This document shows, piece after piece, positions 46,591 through 56,211 of a DNA stretch of 64,000 nucleotides; the stretch's first letter is position 1; every line of letters starts with the position of its first letter. The stretch is taken from the NCBI GenBank assembly GCA_977006965.1, contig OZ345371.1, forward strand, positions 682,001 to 746,000, written 5' to 3'. The DNA comes from Phymatolithon calcareum. Its lineage: Eukaryota; Rhodophyta; Florideophyceae; Hapalidiales. Both the position numbers and the translations under genes were made by a program. The notes under the pieces are model-generated. The model did not search any database and was not told the DNA's origin. It saw only the letters and a program-made list of their open reading frames with translations.

Positions 46591-47070
46591 GATTTTTTTG
46601 AGAGCTCCCAAAGCCTCAACTTGGAGTAACGTGACAGCTCTTGCATAATCTCTACGCTATAGTCATCTGGCTGCTCAAAACGTTCTTGATTCGTAATTCT
46701 CTCCCAACAAGAGCTCCTGTAAGTCTCTTGCACTCAAACTCAATTTCTGTATTCATCTTCGATGACGCTAGAGTACGTTGTAAGGCGACTAGTTCGACCA
46801 CCGCGGTAATCCCACGGTAAGCACCCAACACTGATTTCCTCCAAAGGGGTGCTCGGTTGAATGTCAACCTTAGACACCTTAAACGTGTTGTTCTTTCTCC
46901 TATGTAAAGGATCCCTGGTAGCTTGCCTTCAATAGGAATCTTCATTGATCTGCCTTCTTCTTCCTCTCCCCATACCTTAATTGTTTCTTCTCTCCTCCTC
47001 TTCCTCGTGACAGATCCCTCCTGGGCTTTCTTAAGGGCTTGTCGCAAGTCTTCATACATCTTGAGATATT
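46591..47070 (-). pseudogene. LINE-A copy 2, 3' section (downstream of the gypsy insertion)
   Basis: Minus frame from 47070 through MYEDLRQALKKAQEGSVTRK, the charged linker, the conserved tail RTTRLRCLRLTFNRAPLWRK and VVELVALQRTLASSKM, ending at 46652. The 3' UTR runs to about 46591 with GCTTTGGGAGCTC. It continues in frame from the upstream section at 52439 once the gypsy element and one ATATT are removed. Confidence 0.85.
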
Positions 47071-47428
47071 TGCTGCAAAGAAAGGGATATAAGACGGTAA
47101 AGATACAATCAGATACTTGGCTACCATTTTATCTTGGTCCGACCTAGTGTCGGCTTTTATACCCACTTGCTACACCCTGAGCGTTCAGGATTCTTGCAAG
47201 GATGCTACACGTAATTACTAAATTGGGGAACATGAATAGTTCCGTGTCATCCCCATATGGTTCCACGACGCATAACAGCAGTATTAGGAGACCACGACAA
47301 ACTTCAATAATAGACACGAAACAGAAGGACTCCATAGTTGTGAGAGAACATCACACAAAATACATGCTGCTGCTCGGCAGCATCATAAGCACCCAACTCG
47401 GTCTGCTTGCTTGCGTGATTTCACAACA
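47071..47428 (-). repeat. 3' LTR of the gypsy element
   Basis: 358 bp, minus strand TGTTGTGAAATC ... CTTTGCAGCA. Identical to 52076-52433 except at five positions. Next to ATATT at 47066-47070. Confidence 0.95.
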
Positions 47429-47449
47429 TCACCCCCTCAGAGGTGAGAG

Positions 47450-47650
47450 CTACTCGTTGGAATTTTTGTTCCTTCGAGTGGGTCTGACCGTCTGCCAATA
47501 CTTCTTGATGACATGAACGTCATCGAAATTAGCAACAGATTCCCAGCTTGGCGCGATTTCCCGGTTTTTCTAAACGACAAAGTAACTCATTTTGCCGTTT
47601 CGGTTCTGGTGGTGATCCGTTACTTTCCTGATCTCATGCGTAGAGTCTTC
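47450..47650 (-). pseudogene. C-terminal chromodomain of the gypsy integrase
   Basis: The minus frame reads HEIRKVTDHHQNRNGKMSYF, VV, TAG, KNREIAPSWESVANFDDVHV, IKKYWQ, then stop at 47450. This follows the chromodomain pattern (Y/F-x-V-E-K-I ... YLVKWKxY ... WEPxxNFxDxxxIxxYW). The TAG replaces the usual Trp of VKW (TGG to TAG). Chromodomains steer chromovirus integration to marked chromatin. Confidence 0.7.
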
Positions 47651-48471
47651 AATAACTGTATTGTCACCCTTGCGTTGAACAAGCTTCAGTTGGTCAGCAG
47701 GAATGGTCCTTTTCAATACGCCAAGCTTGTCCTTGAGAATGTATTCGCCACCCCGATTCTTTCGCACAACAGTAAAGGGTCCTTCATAGTGAGCGTCCCA
47801 CTTGGACTCCTTCGTTTTGTCAAGCATCATGACTTGTGCGCCGGGAGGAAATGCATCATCAGACAGTATGCGATTCTTGGCCGCAAAGTCCGCAACCATT
47901 TTCCTTTTTCCTTACATCACCCGAATTGTCACAGCGGGGTAGATGACTTCTGTGAGCTGACATTGCCTGGATTTCCATAGTACCAAGCTCATGTCACTTC
48001 CCATTCGCGTATGTCCATACTTCTCGAAATTGTTAACACCGCGCCCAAACATGAGCGAAAATGGTGCAGACCCGGTCAAAGCCGATATCTTCGAGTTATA
48101 AGCCAGTTGAACATATGGAATATAATCACACCAGAGGTACATAGCGCCATCCAGCTCCTTCTTGAGTATAGCTTCGACAGTCGCATTAACTCTCTCCACG
48201 GCCCCATTAGCACGCGGATTGTATGATGAGATCGTTCGGTGGTCAATTCCACCAAGCTCCATGCGTTTTCCGATCATTTGGTTCACAAATTTAGAACCAT
48301 TATCCGATTGGATAATTTTCGGTACTCCAAAGAGGCCAAACACTTCCCACAAGGCCTTGGCCACCTGATCCATCTCCTTACCCTTGAGGCATTTCAAAAT
48401 AGTAGACTTTGTCATGATATCCGTAATAACGAGGAGAGTGTCGTTACCCTTATCACTGACAGGCAACGGTG
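47570..48471 (-). pseudogene. Gypsy pol, integrase core and C-terminal domain
   Basis: Next frame after the -1 shift: PVSDKGNDTLLVITDIMTKS, IIQSDNGSKFVNQMIGK (second catalytic Asp) and SSYNPRANGAVERVNATVEA (Glu). It is broken by TAA at 47914-47912 but continues in the same frame with KMVADFAAKNRI and the GPY/F-type block AHYEGPFTVVRKNRGGEYIL then RTIPADQLKLV. It closes at TAG 47572-47570 inside the chromodomain. Confidence 0.88.
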
Positions 48472-49443
48472 AACGAGATCAATTGCCAAATGATCCCACG
48501 GCATGTCTGCCGTGATAGCTCGCATAGGATGAAAACCACGCTTTTGAATATTAAAGCGCTGGCATGGAACACAACTTGAGATTACGTCTTTGATCTCTGA
48601 ACGCATGTCCGGCCACCACCAGCCATCGTTCCATAGTTTCTTGAAAACCTCTTGTTCGCCAAAATGACTGAACAAATGCGCACGATCTATTAAGGATCGT
48701 CCACTCCCCTTGGTCTCCGGTGGCTTCTTGTCACGAACAATATGCTGAATAGTCCTGCTCATTAATGAAACTGACTCGCTTTTCCGACTGAGTGCATCGG
48801 CGAGTGTATTTGCGCTTCCAGAAATATGCACAACATCAAAATCATGATTCATAAGTGTGTCAAACCAATTTTGCATCATGTTATTCAGCTCCTTTTGTGA
48901 AAAAAGAAACGTTAACGCCCTGTGATCCGTATAGAGCGTAAACTTTCGCCCGACCAAGTAGGATCTGAACTTCTGTAATGCCCAAACAATGGCAAGAAGT
49001 TCTTTTTTGGTTGCTGAGTATTTTTTCTCCGACTTACTCAGCGACCTGGAAGCAAAATATAGGTAGTTAATTTCGTCTTGTGAGCCTTTTTGGGCGATCC
49101 ACGCACCAAGCCCAAAATCTGACGCATCCGTGCCCAGGATGAACTTTTCTGTATCAGATGGGTAGCTCAATATTACCTTCTTTGAAATTTCCTTCCGAAT
49201 AGTGTTGAAGGAATGGTCCATCTCGTCCGTCCAAACTATATTCCCCTTTTTCTTCCGCACAACATCAAGCGGATGAGATATGGTGGAAAACCCGGGTATA
49301 AACTGGCGATAATAGTTGGCGGCGCCTAGGAACCTGAGAAGCTGCTTCACAGTGTGCGGCCTCTCCCAGCATGAAATACAATCGGCTTTGGTTGGGTCCA
49401 TCTCAATTCCCTTCCCCGAGACCACGAACCCGAGCAACCGAGC
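48412..49443 (-). pseudogene. Gypsy pol, RNase H and integrase N-terminus (after in-frame TAG)
   Basis: Continues the gag-pol frame beyond the TAG at 49444-49446. It contains FLGAANYYRQFIPGFS (RT thumb) and the RNase H blocks ILGTDASDFGLGAWIAQ, KKELLAIVWALQKFR, LYTDHRALTFLF and GSANTLADALSRK. Then come the integrase zinc finger (HLFSHFG ... CVPCQRF) and the start of the core (WDHLAIDLVH). Reading fails just after LVH because one C is missing near 48472, shifting the frame. Confidence 0.9.
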
Positions 49444-52014
49444 CTAGGTTTGTCCGAATCGACATTTGTCCGCCCGAATTAATAAATTGAATTCCGTGAG
49501 CCTCTCAATAACTGCCATAACATGCTCAATATGTTCTGCCCTGGTTTCGGAGAAGACAATAATGTCATCCACGTAAACCGCGACGAAAGGAAAGTCATTA
49601 AAGATCTTATCCATAACCATTTGGAACTGTGCCGTCATGGTTTTGATGCCGAATGGTGCACAAGTAAAGCGATAGTGCACTCCCTTCCATCGAAAGGCAA
49701 TCCAATTTCGGTCCTTTTCATCAATGCGGAACCGAAAATAGGAATCCCGAATGTCCACTGTACTGTATAGCACATCACTTCCCGATACTGACCCAACTCG
49801 ATCAAGAATGTCTTGAATCCGGGGTAGCGGGTAATCGACGTCGGGTAAATTTGGGTTAAGCGACCGAAGGTCGAGGCAAGGTCGGACGTCAACCTTGTAC
49901 CCATGTGCATCCTTTTTAGGGACACAAACGAGGGGATAGCAGTTTGCACAGTCATCAGGAGCTCGCTCAATGACCGCGGCTGATTTCCATTGTTGAATCT
50001 TCTCGTCAACTTTGTCCTCGTCCTTGCGGGAGACGAAGTTCATGCGCCTCCATGTAGTTTCCGCATTAATCGGCTTAACCTTCAAAACTGCCAGAGGGTG
50101 CGTGCAGGGACTCGAGAAAGGAAGTTCTAGGTTCTTAGAGAGCGCTTCTTGAACCTCAGTCGAAAGATCATGAGCTGTGAGTCCATCGATATCAAGAATG
50201 TCTTCCCCGTCAATAGACCTCGCGACCTCATCGTCAGAAACACCGGCAATTTCTGGTGGCTTGGACGGAATTCCACTTATCTTGAATCCAAAATCCTTAA
50301 AATTGCACAGACCTATAACAAAGTCTCTTCCCTCAGGCATATCGAGAATATCTGGGACGCATTCAACAGTGTTCTTTCCATTGAGAACGGATACGCGGAC
50401 AAACCCTGTCCGCTTCGCCATGACATTTCCTGCGCCGTCCATAATATCTCCTGCAATCTTGGTAACATGCAGATTATTTTTCGTCACAAATTGACTCGAT
50501 ATAAACGTGTTGGTTGCCCCACTGTCAACAAGTGCAGCACCGGTCACACCGTTGATTACAACCGGTGTGTAAATTAGTTGAGCCGCATCAGGTTGCGCAG
50601 CAGTGACATTAACATGACATGTCTTATCCTGTGCAAACAGCGAGTCAACAATCTGGGTTCCAAAACTTTTCTCCTGATCCATGGCGAACCTGACCTCATG
50701 AATCTCACCCAGCTGCGATGGTTCATCAGATGATAAGATGTCCCCTTCGTCAGAATTGACGAGGAGCGCATTAAAAATTGTGCCTTTCTGCATGATGTTA
50801 GCAGCTAGAGTATCAGCAAAGCATTCGTCATCTGTGTGCGTCTCAGAAGTAGCAGCGTCATCGACACCATCTGTTGATATTTCCGATACAACCTCCAAAT
50901 TGTTGCTCTCCGGTTTTCGCTGATCTTCACAAACGTGCCCATGCTTCCATGGTCCGTCACACCTGAAACACTTCTTCCCACTTGAAGATTGGTTTCCACT
51001 TGATGTCTTAGCTGTTGAGGACGGCAAATCCTCGTGCTCCTCAGTCGTGTGGCTCAATTTCCCACACTTAGCACAACGCTTCTTCTTCTTCTTTGGCGGC
51101 AACGACTTTTGTCCGTTGCTTGGGGTTTCCGCCTTATTATTCTTAGGAGCTTCAACTCGAGGTTTGCTCCTTGCTGAGTCCAGAGCAATCGCATTCTCAA
51201 TTTCCCAAGCGATGGACTCCACAACGGGCTCAGCAGTGTTGCGACTGGTCATAGTTAGACGGGTTGCGCGAGCGATGTGCATCATCTCTTGCAGTTTGGA
51301 GTCGAGACCGTCGATAGAAACGGCGACAAGGGTCTCATCATCATCTTTCTTTCTTGTCCGGCTCATTAAACTCGTGAACCTATCACTGTACTGTTGAACT
51401 GTCTCTTTGCTTAGCATTGACATGTTCATAAGATCGCGAATCAGCTTGTCGCGTAGCACAGGTGACTCAAAATGGTTCAAAAATACTCTTTGAAGATCTG
51501 GCCATGATAACCCCTTCAAATTGCTAATTGCCCACTGCCGATCGATACTCGACAGAGAGGTTAATATCGCTGGAAACCAGCGATCCTCAGGGACTTCGTG
51601 CGCTTCCAGTAGAGCTTTGACTTTGCCCAGAAATTCGAAAGCGTCCTTGATCGAATCTTTCTGCTCACCTCTAAATGAGGGCAGACTTGGTATCCTATGA
51701 GACGAGGGCCGATTGACAGGATTTGATGACATCACAGGTCTTGAGTTCGCATCCGAGCCCAGAAGTCTTTGCGTAAACTCCTGTCTCTGCTTTGCCTTCT
51801 CCAGTTTTGCCACAATCTCATCACGTTCCTTGGATATCTCATTGAGCTTTCGAGTGTGCGCCCCTTTAGCTCCAGCCTCGAGCTCGTCGTACACAACGCT
51901 ATTGGTATGTTCAAAAATTTCCTCCTCTGCTTGAAGGTAGCTTGCTGTCAGACGATTTACATCAGCGGTTTGCCTCTCCATTAGCCGCTTCAGTGCATCA
52001 GTTTGATCCGACAT
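49444..52014 (-). CDS. Gypsy gag-pol, Gag to RT (first open segment)
   Basis: The start chosen is ATG at 52014 (MSDQTDALKRLMERQ); an earlier in-frame ATG lies inside the LTR. 856 codons end at TAG 49446-49444. Order: coiled-coil N-terminus (1-90); Gag core (about 110-270); basic stretch KKKKKRCAKCGKLSHTTEEH and a second Cys/His knuckle CFRCDGPWKHGHVC (about 310-365); aspartic protease with ALVDSGATNTFI (about 490-580); RT from about 640 with PLPRIQDILDRVG, STVDIRDSYFRFRI and the catalytic YVDDIIVF (about 813). The stop falls after KCRFGQT, where the family continues into the RT connection, and the same frame reopens at once (ARLLGFVVSGKGI). Confidence 0.9.
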   Translation of the reverse strand: MSDQTDALKRLMERQTADVNRLTASYLQAEEEIFEHTNSVVYDELEAGAKGAHTRKLNEISKERDEIVAKLEKAKQRQEFTQRLLGSDANSRPVMSSNPVNRPSSHRIPSLPSFRGEQKDSIKDAFEFLGKVKALLEAHEVPEDRWFPAILTSLSSIDRQWAISNLKGLSWPDLQRVFLNHFESPVLRDKLIRDLMNMSMLSKETVQQYSDRFTSLMSRTRKKDDDETLVAVSIDGLDSKLQEMMHIARATRLTMTSRNTAEPVVESIAWEIENAIALDSARSKPRVEAPKNNKAETPSNGQKSLPPKKKKKRCAKCGKLSHTTEEHEDLPSSTAKTSSGNQSSSGKKCFRCDGPWKHGHVCEDQRKPESNNLEVVSEISTDGVDDAATSETHTDDECFADTLAANIMQKGTIFNALLVNSDEGDILSSDEPSQLGEIHEVRFAMDQEKSFGTQIVDSLFAQDKTCHVNVTAAQPDAAQLIYTPVVINGVTGAALVDSGATNTFISSQFVTKNNLHVTKIAGDIMDGAGNVMAKRTGFVRVSVLNGKNTVECVPDILDMPEGRDFVIGLCNFKDFGFKISGIPSKPPEIAGVSDDEVARSIDGEDILDIDGLTAHDLSTEVQEALSKNLELPFSSPCTHPLAVLKVKPINAETTWRRMNFVSRKDEDKVDEKIQQWKSAAVIERAPDDCANCYPLVCVPKKDAHGYKVDVRPCLDLRSLNPNLPDVDYPLPRIQDILDRVGSVSGSDVLYSTVDIRDSYFRFRIDEKDRNWIAFRWKGVHYRFTCAPFGIKTMTAQFQMVMDKIFNDFPFVAVYVDDIIVFSETRAEHIEHVMAVIERLTEFNLLIRADKCRFGQT

Positions 52015-52075
52015 TGCTCTTGGGCCGGAAATCCAAAGGATCCCGTGAACTCCCCAGCGTAGCGATTGTAAAAAA

Positions 52076-52433
52076 TGCTGCAAAGAAGGGGATATAAGAC
52101 CGTAAAGATACAATCAGATACTTGGCTACCATTTTATCTTGGTCCGACCTAGTGTCGGCTTTTATACCCACTTGCTACACCCTGAGCGTTCAGGATTCGT
52201 GCAAGGATGCTACACGTAATTACTAAATTGGGGAACATGAATAGTTCCGTGTCATCCCCATATGGTTCCACGACGCATAACAGCAGTATTAGGAGACCAC
52301 GACAAACTTCAACAATAGACACGAAACAGAAGGACTCCATAGTTGTGAGAGAACATCACACAAAATACATGCTGCTGCTCGGCAGCATCATAAGCACCCA
52401 ACTTGGTCTGCTTGCTTGCGTGATTTCACAACA
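52076..52433 (-). repeat. 5' LTR of the gypsy element
   Basis: 358 bp with the same termini. A TATA-like TATAAAAGCC lies on the minus strand (about 52155-52165), fitting an LTR promoter. Followed at 52434 by ATATT and LINE-A coding sequence. Confidence 0.93.
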
Positions 52434-53760
52434 ATATTCAATATCCTTCATTGCTTCCTTTACGTCCTCATCTCTTCCAACGTACTCTTCTGTTTCTTCA
52501 AGGCGCTTTTTGTGCCTTACCAGGCTTAATGCAAACCTTTCTGCTTGATGACGTCTCCTCATCTTTGGTGGTCCCAGTCGGCACAGAACTCGCATTCGGT
52601 CCCGGCCGTGTTCGGCATACTTTCCGAAAACATTCTTGTAGAACAAGCCCTCTGCCGACTCGATTGCCGAGAGCAATCGATTTCTCATTGGAGTAACGTG
52701 TAACGCATACTCCCATTTCGGGATAATTAGCGACTTAAAGATCCTGATGCATGCCTCCGGTTTGAATTCTCGAACATTCACTCCAAGCTCCCGAAGCTTA
52801 TGTATGCATCCTGCAGCATTTCGAACTCTTGCTATGGCCGTGTCATCCGTAACACCCTTGTTATTCATGCTTACCCCAAGATACGAGAGTCTCCAGGCTT
52901 GATATAGTTCTCGTCCCGCCAAGTAAAACGTGTGCTTCTGAAGTCCTTTGAACTTAAGAACTTCGCTTTTTCCTGGTTTTGTGTTCCATTTCATGCCATT
53001 TTCGCTTGCCCAACTGGTCGCTATATCAAGAAGTTTCTGCATTCCTCGTCCTGTCTTCGCTTGAAGCTGAACATCATCTGCGAACAATTGCACAGGGCTT
53101 TCTGAAACGTTCCTGTCTGTCTTGTAGACGGCTTCTGCGAATGTGTCCATGAATATATTGTATAGGCATGGACTAAGCGGAGAACCTTGAGGTACTCCTC
53201 GGTCGATGATACACCACATTTCTGTCTCGTCTCCAGCTGATGTGACCCACGATGGTTTTAACAGGTACGCAACCATCCTTGCTATCTCTTCAGGAAGTTT
53301 CTCCGTCAGCCTCATCATGAGGATATCCCTGGGCACACTATCGTATGCCGCGGATAGGTCAAGAACTGCCATGAACGGATGGCCCTTTTTCATTGAACTT
53401 TTTGCCCGGAGTATAGCGAGATATGTGCTTCTGTCTTTCCGAAAACCCAGCTGAACCTTATTGAAGCGATAATTCTCGCGTATGTATGCATCTAGAGCTG
53501 AGTCGATGATTTTCCTTGCTTGACTTAAAAGGGATATGGGCCTGTAGTTTGCTGCTACATGAGCTGGGCCTTTCTTGTATAAGGGAATCAGAGTTGCTTG
53601 GCGCCATGCCCGAGGAAGACATTTGAGTCTCCCGCATGTTTCCCATAATGCTAGCATTATTTCGAGCCCCGCTTCTTTGTTCGCGTGCAACATTTCGACC
53701 GCAATTCCGTCTGGACCTACCGCCTTCCCCTTCGGTGCTCTGTTGAATGCTCTTGCTCCG
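52434..53760 (-). pseudogene. LINE-A copy 2, reverse transcriptase section
   Basis: An open minus frame from about 53760 to 52434 encodes the RT core: GKAVGPDGIAVEML (fingers), ATLIPLYKKGPAHVAANYRP followed by ISLL, AVLDLSAAYDSVPRDIL (motif A with Asp), DRGVPQGSPLSPCLYNIFMD (motif B), QLFADDVQLQAK (catalytic FADD, motif C), SYLGVSMNNKGVTDD, and IPKWEYALHVTP. It stops being LINE at DIEY, where the gypsy 5' LTR begins. The frame continues upstream to 53906, but those residues do not match the other LINE-A copy, so the LINE seems 5'-truncated near 53760. This is the best-preserved RT in the window. Confidence 0.85.
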
Positions 53761-54084
53761 GCGACAGCCACACCAGACCGACGTCCAATGGCGAATATGG
53801 AAACCGCATCACTTCCATAGTCAAGCCCTTGAAACGTGCAATTTGGGCAGGCACATACCCGTGTAAACGGTGGTTCCTTTAGAGGTGCTTTTACGGAGCT
53901 CGGCATTGCCGTCCGGGAAGCACCTCCTCAGGAGAGCGAATACCTGCCGATGACTTTGACGTGGGCTGCGAACGGTGTGATAGTATACTTGGAAATGGAA
54001 ACGGCAGTGTTAACTTCTCTGAAAGCGGTCGTCGTAGAGCAGATAAGGGATCCAGCGATACGGTGCCGTCGGACTTTATGAAGT
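53761..54084. other. Short unassigned stretch
   Basis: Lies between the truncated LINE-A 5' edge and the PB-6 fragment. It is open on the minus strand in the LINE frame up to 53906 (includes PPFTRVCACPNC), but nothing else in the window matches it. Confidence 0.3.
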
Positions 54085-54520
54085 GCCCGCCGAACAACTC
54101 ATAGATTACACATTTGACGAGCGCAATACTAGTTGACGTCCAGTCGCACCAGAACGAAAATTTGCCTCCAGAAGCGGTGATGGAACCCAATTAACTCCCA
54201 CGAGGAAGAAAAGGAAAATTGCAGATGGCATGATGACTAATTTTGCCGTGCAATACAACTGCAGAATTTGCAAAGTCATGAAGACAACCCTCGTGTGCTC
54301 ACCACGTCATAAGCTTGATGGCGCCGCAATCTACATATGTGGAATTTCAACTGGCGGAAACTGTTTGCCAGGCTTGTTGAAGATATCCATGAGCTTGATG
54401 CTTTTAATGAGCCTTATAAGGAGTATCTTTGGTTAGCAAAAATTAAATGATGCTCATTCCCTCAATTTGGAAAAAAGGGGCCCTCAATTGGGGAAAAAGC
54501 CCGTCACATAACCACTAGGT
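54085..54520 (+). pseudogene. PB-6, C-terminal zinc-finger end and 3' terminus
   Basis: Parallels 15440-15830 of PB-2: the EQLIDYTFDERNTS-like linker, then CRICKVMKTTLVCSPRHKLD, GAAIYICGISTGGNC and the HELDAF-like end in another frame. This is the Cys/His finger that PiggyBac-type transposases use to bind their ends. The 3' end shows GCAAAAATTAAATGATGC, two CCCTCAATT motifs and GGGAAAAAGCCCGTCACATA, matching PB-1's 3' end (3604-3660, reverse). Catalytic parts are missing. Confidence 0.65.
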
Positions 54521-55871
54521 GAAGCGCTGGGAGCTTTAAATGTATATCTCGATCTCCGCTAGGTGCCAGAACTTCAAAACTTTAGTGAACGCAATAAAGC
54601 TGTGTCGGTAATGTGTGGTCGGCGCGTGGAGCCCTCTAGGAAGTCGCATCCTATAATGCTGCCGGGCCTGACCCAGTGTATCTGAGGAGCTCCATCCAGA
54701 GTTCGATCCGCTTCCCTGAACTAATCTACAAGAACGCAAAGGGGATGGGAGGGTGGAAGAAACAAAAGAAACGATTTCTCGATGCGGTCGTGCGGACGGA
54801 TGCTGATGTTTCACGGATGCACCTTGGTTTCTCGCCATTGAGATGCGTGAGCTCACGGCTTGGCAGGTGCCATGATGCTGAGCTAGGTGTCTTCCGAGAC
54901 ATTTAATTTAGGTTCAGTGTTGGTCGCCGCTGGACCGGCTCTTGTGGCGGTTACTGCGGGCTTCGAGTTGGGTATGGCAATATCCAGGACACTCGTTGAA
55001 ACGGATTGTCGTGCGGCCGAACGGTGCTGCGGTCAAACCGTATTTTACACGTGGTTCATTGTGTGACTTTGCTCTTCGAGGCTTGGGACATTCGTCTTTG
55101 TTCTTGTTTCGATTGTTTGATAAACGTTCTTCTGCGTTCCTTGAAATTGTATTACTCTCCCCTTTCCTCTTCAATTCTGATCCGTTTGTTGCTTCAAAAA
55201 CCTTTTCATTGTTTTCCATCGCGTCTATGTCGTTCCTTATAGTCTGTAGCTCACGGGTGTCTCTATTGTCGAACGGTACTTCTAAATGCATATTTCCTTA
55301 GCCCTTGTATTCCTCGAAGTTTTGAATGTCGAAGGAATCGTATGTTTTTTGCCTCGGTTCGATGAACACATGTGCAACAGGATTGCTAGCCTGGAGGGCA
55401 AAAAGCCAAGCGTCGTTGGGAGACAGAGACCCAGTTGCACGAACAGTGCGAAAAAATGATAGATGTCACTAAAACACCCCAAACGGTGTTTGTAGGTCCA
55501 AAACTTGCGCCTCGTGTGCACATTGCCTCCGCGCGAGCCGCAATTCTTCTTTACAGAAGGTAAGTGTTTTTATAGCCGTGCGGTTACTTCTGTAGCATAG
55601 TGTTTGACGATGAATGTTCTTTTTACTTCCGACGTCCCCAGATTGGGATCAGCGCCGCTCGCAGATTTCATATATACTCTTTCTGACGCGCCGATTCTCT
55701 TGCCGATGTGCTCAATGATTTTACGTGTTGAGTGCCCGTTACTGCGAGTTACCGGTCTGCCCATTGCGCCTATCTCTGCCGGTGAGAATAAACCACAACA
55801 AGGCACGATAATAAGCAATGAATTTGGCTCTAAGCTAGACCCGAAAGGCAATATCGTTGAAGAGGATATGT
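54521..55871. other. Unassigned stretch with two small frames
   Basis: A minus frame of 125 codons (55291-54914) is charged and Asn/Lys-rich (ELKRKGESNTISRNAEERLS, KDECPKPRRAKSHNEP). A plus frame of 90 codons is at 55604-55876. Neither has a domain I recognise. The first could be a LINE ORF1 or Gag-like piece, but there is no zinc knuckle. Confidence 0.3.
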
Positions 55872-56211
55872 GTTGATTTATTTTAAAAGCTCCCAAGGCC
55901 TCTCTTCAAGAGTAACAGGGCCGCTTTCGCACGATTTTCCAAGCTAACGTAGTTTGACTATTCAGTATATCCTTGATTCGTATTTCTCTCCCAACAAGTG
56001 CTCAAGTGAGTCGCTTACATTCATATTCAATTTCAGTACAAAGCTTGGATGAAGATAGAGTGCGTTCGAGCGCGACAAGCTCAATCACGGCTGTGGCACC
56101 AAAGTATGCACCTAGTTCTGAATTTCTCCAAAGCGGTGCTCTATTGAATGTCAGCCGTAGGCATCGCAACCGTCCAGACCTTTCTCTTATGCGGAAAACC
56201 ACCGGTAGATT
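55872..56211 (-). pseudogene. LINE-A copy 3, 3' section
   Basis: Minus frame NLPVVFRIRERSGRLRCLRL, TFNRAPLWRNSELGAYFGAT, LVALERTLSSSKL, then a stop, and the 3' UTR to about 55872 (CTTGGGAGCTTTTAAAATAA). It resumes the frame interrupted by the LINE-B at 56212-57899. Confidence 0.8.

Larger units (their letters stand above)
47071..52433 (-). mobile_element. Ty3/gypsy chromovirus-type LTR retrotransposon, 5363 bp
   Basis: LTRs of 358 bp at each end (five differences seen), flanked by ATATT (47066-47070 and 52434-52438). On the minus strand the order is 5' LTR (52433-52076), gag-pol, a polypurine-like tract (GAGGGGG, 47430-47436), 3' LTR (47428-47071). The gene order (Gag with zinc knuckle, PR, RT, RNase H, integrase, chromodomain) is that of gypsy chromoviruses. 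Three stops and one frameshift inactivate pol, yet the LTRs are nearly identical, so insertion was recent or the copy was mobilised in trans. Confidence 0.95.

Noticed and set aside
47513-47980. Plus-strand ORF of 155 codons
   Set aside because: Antisense shadow of the gypsy integrase C-terminus.
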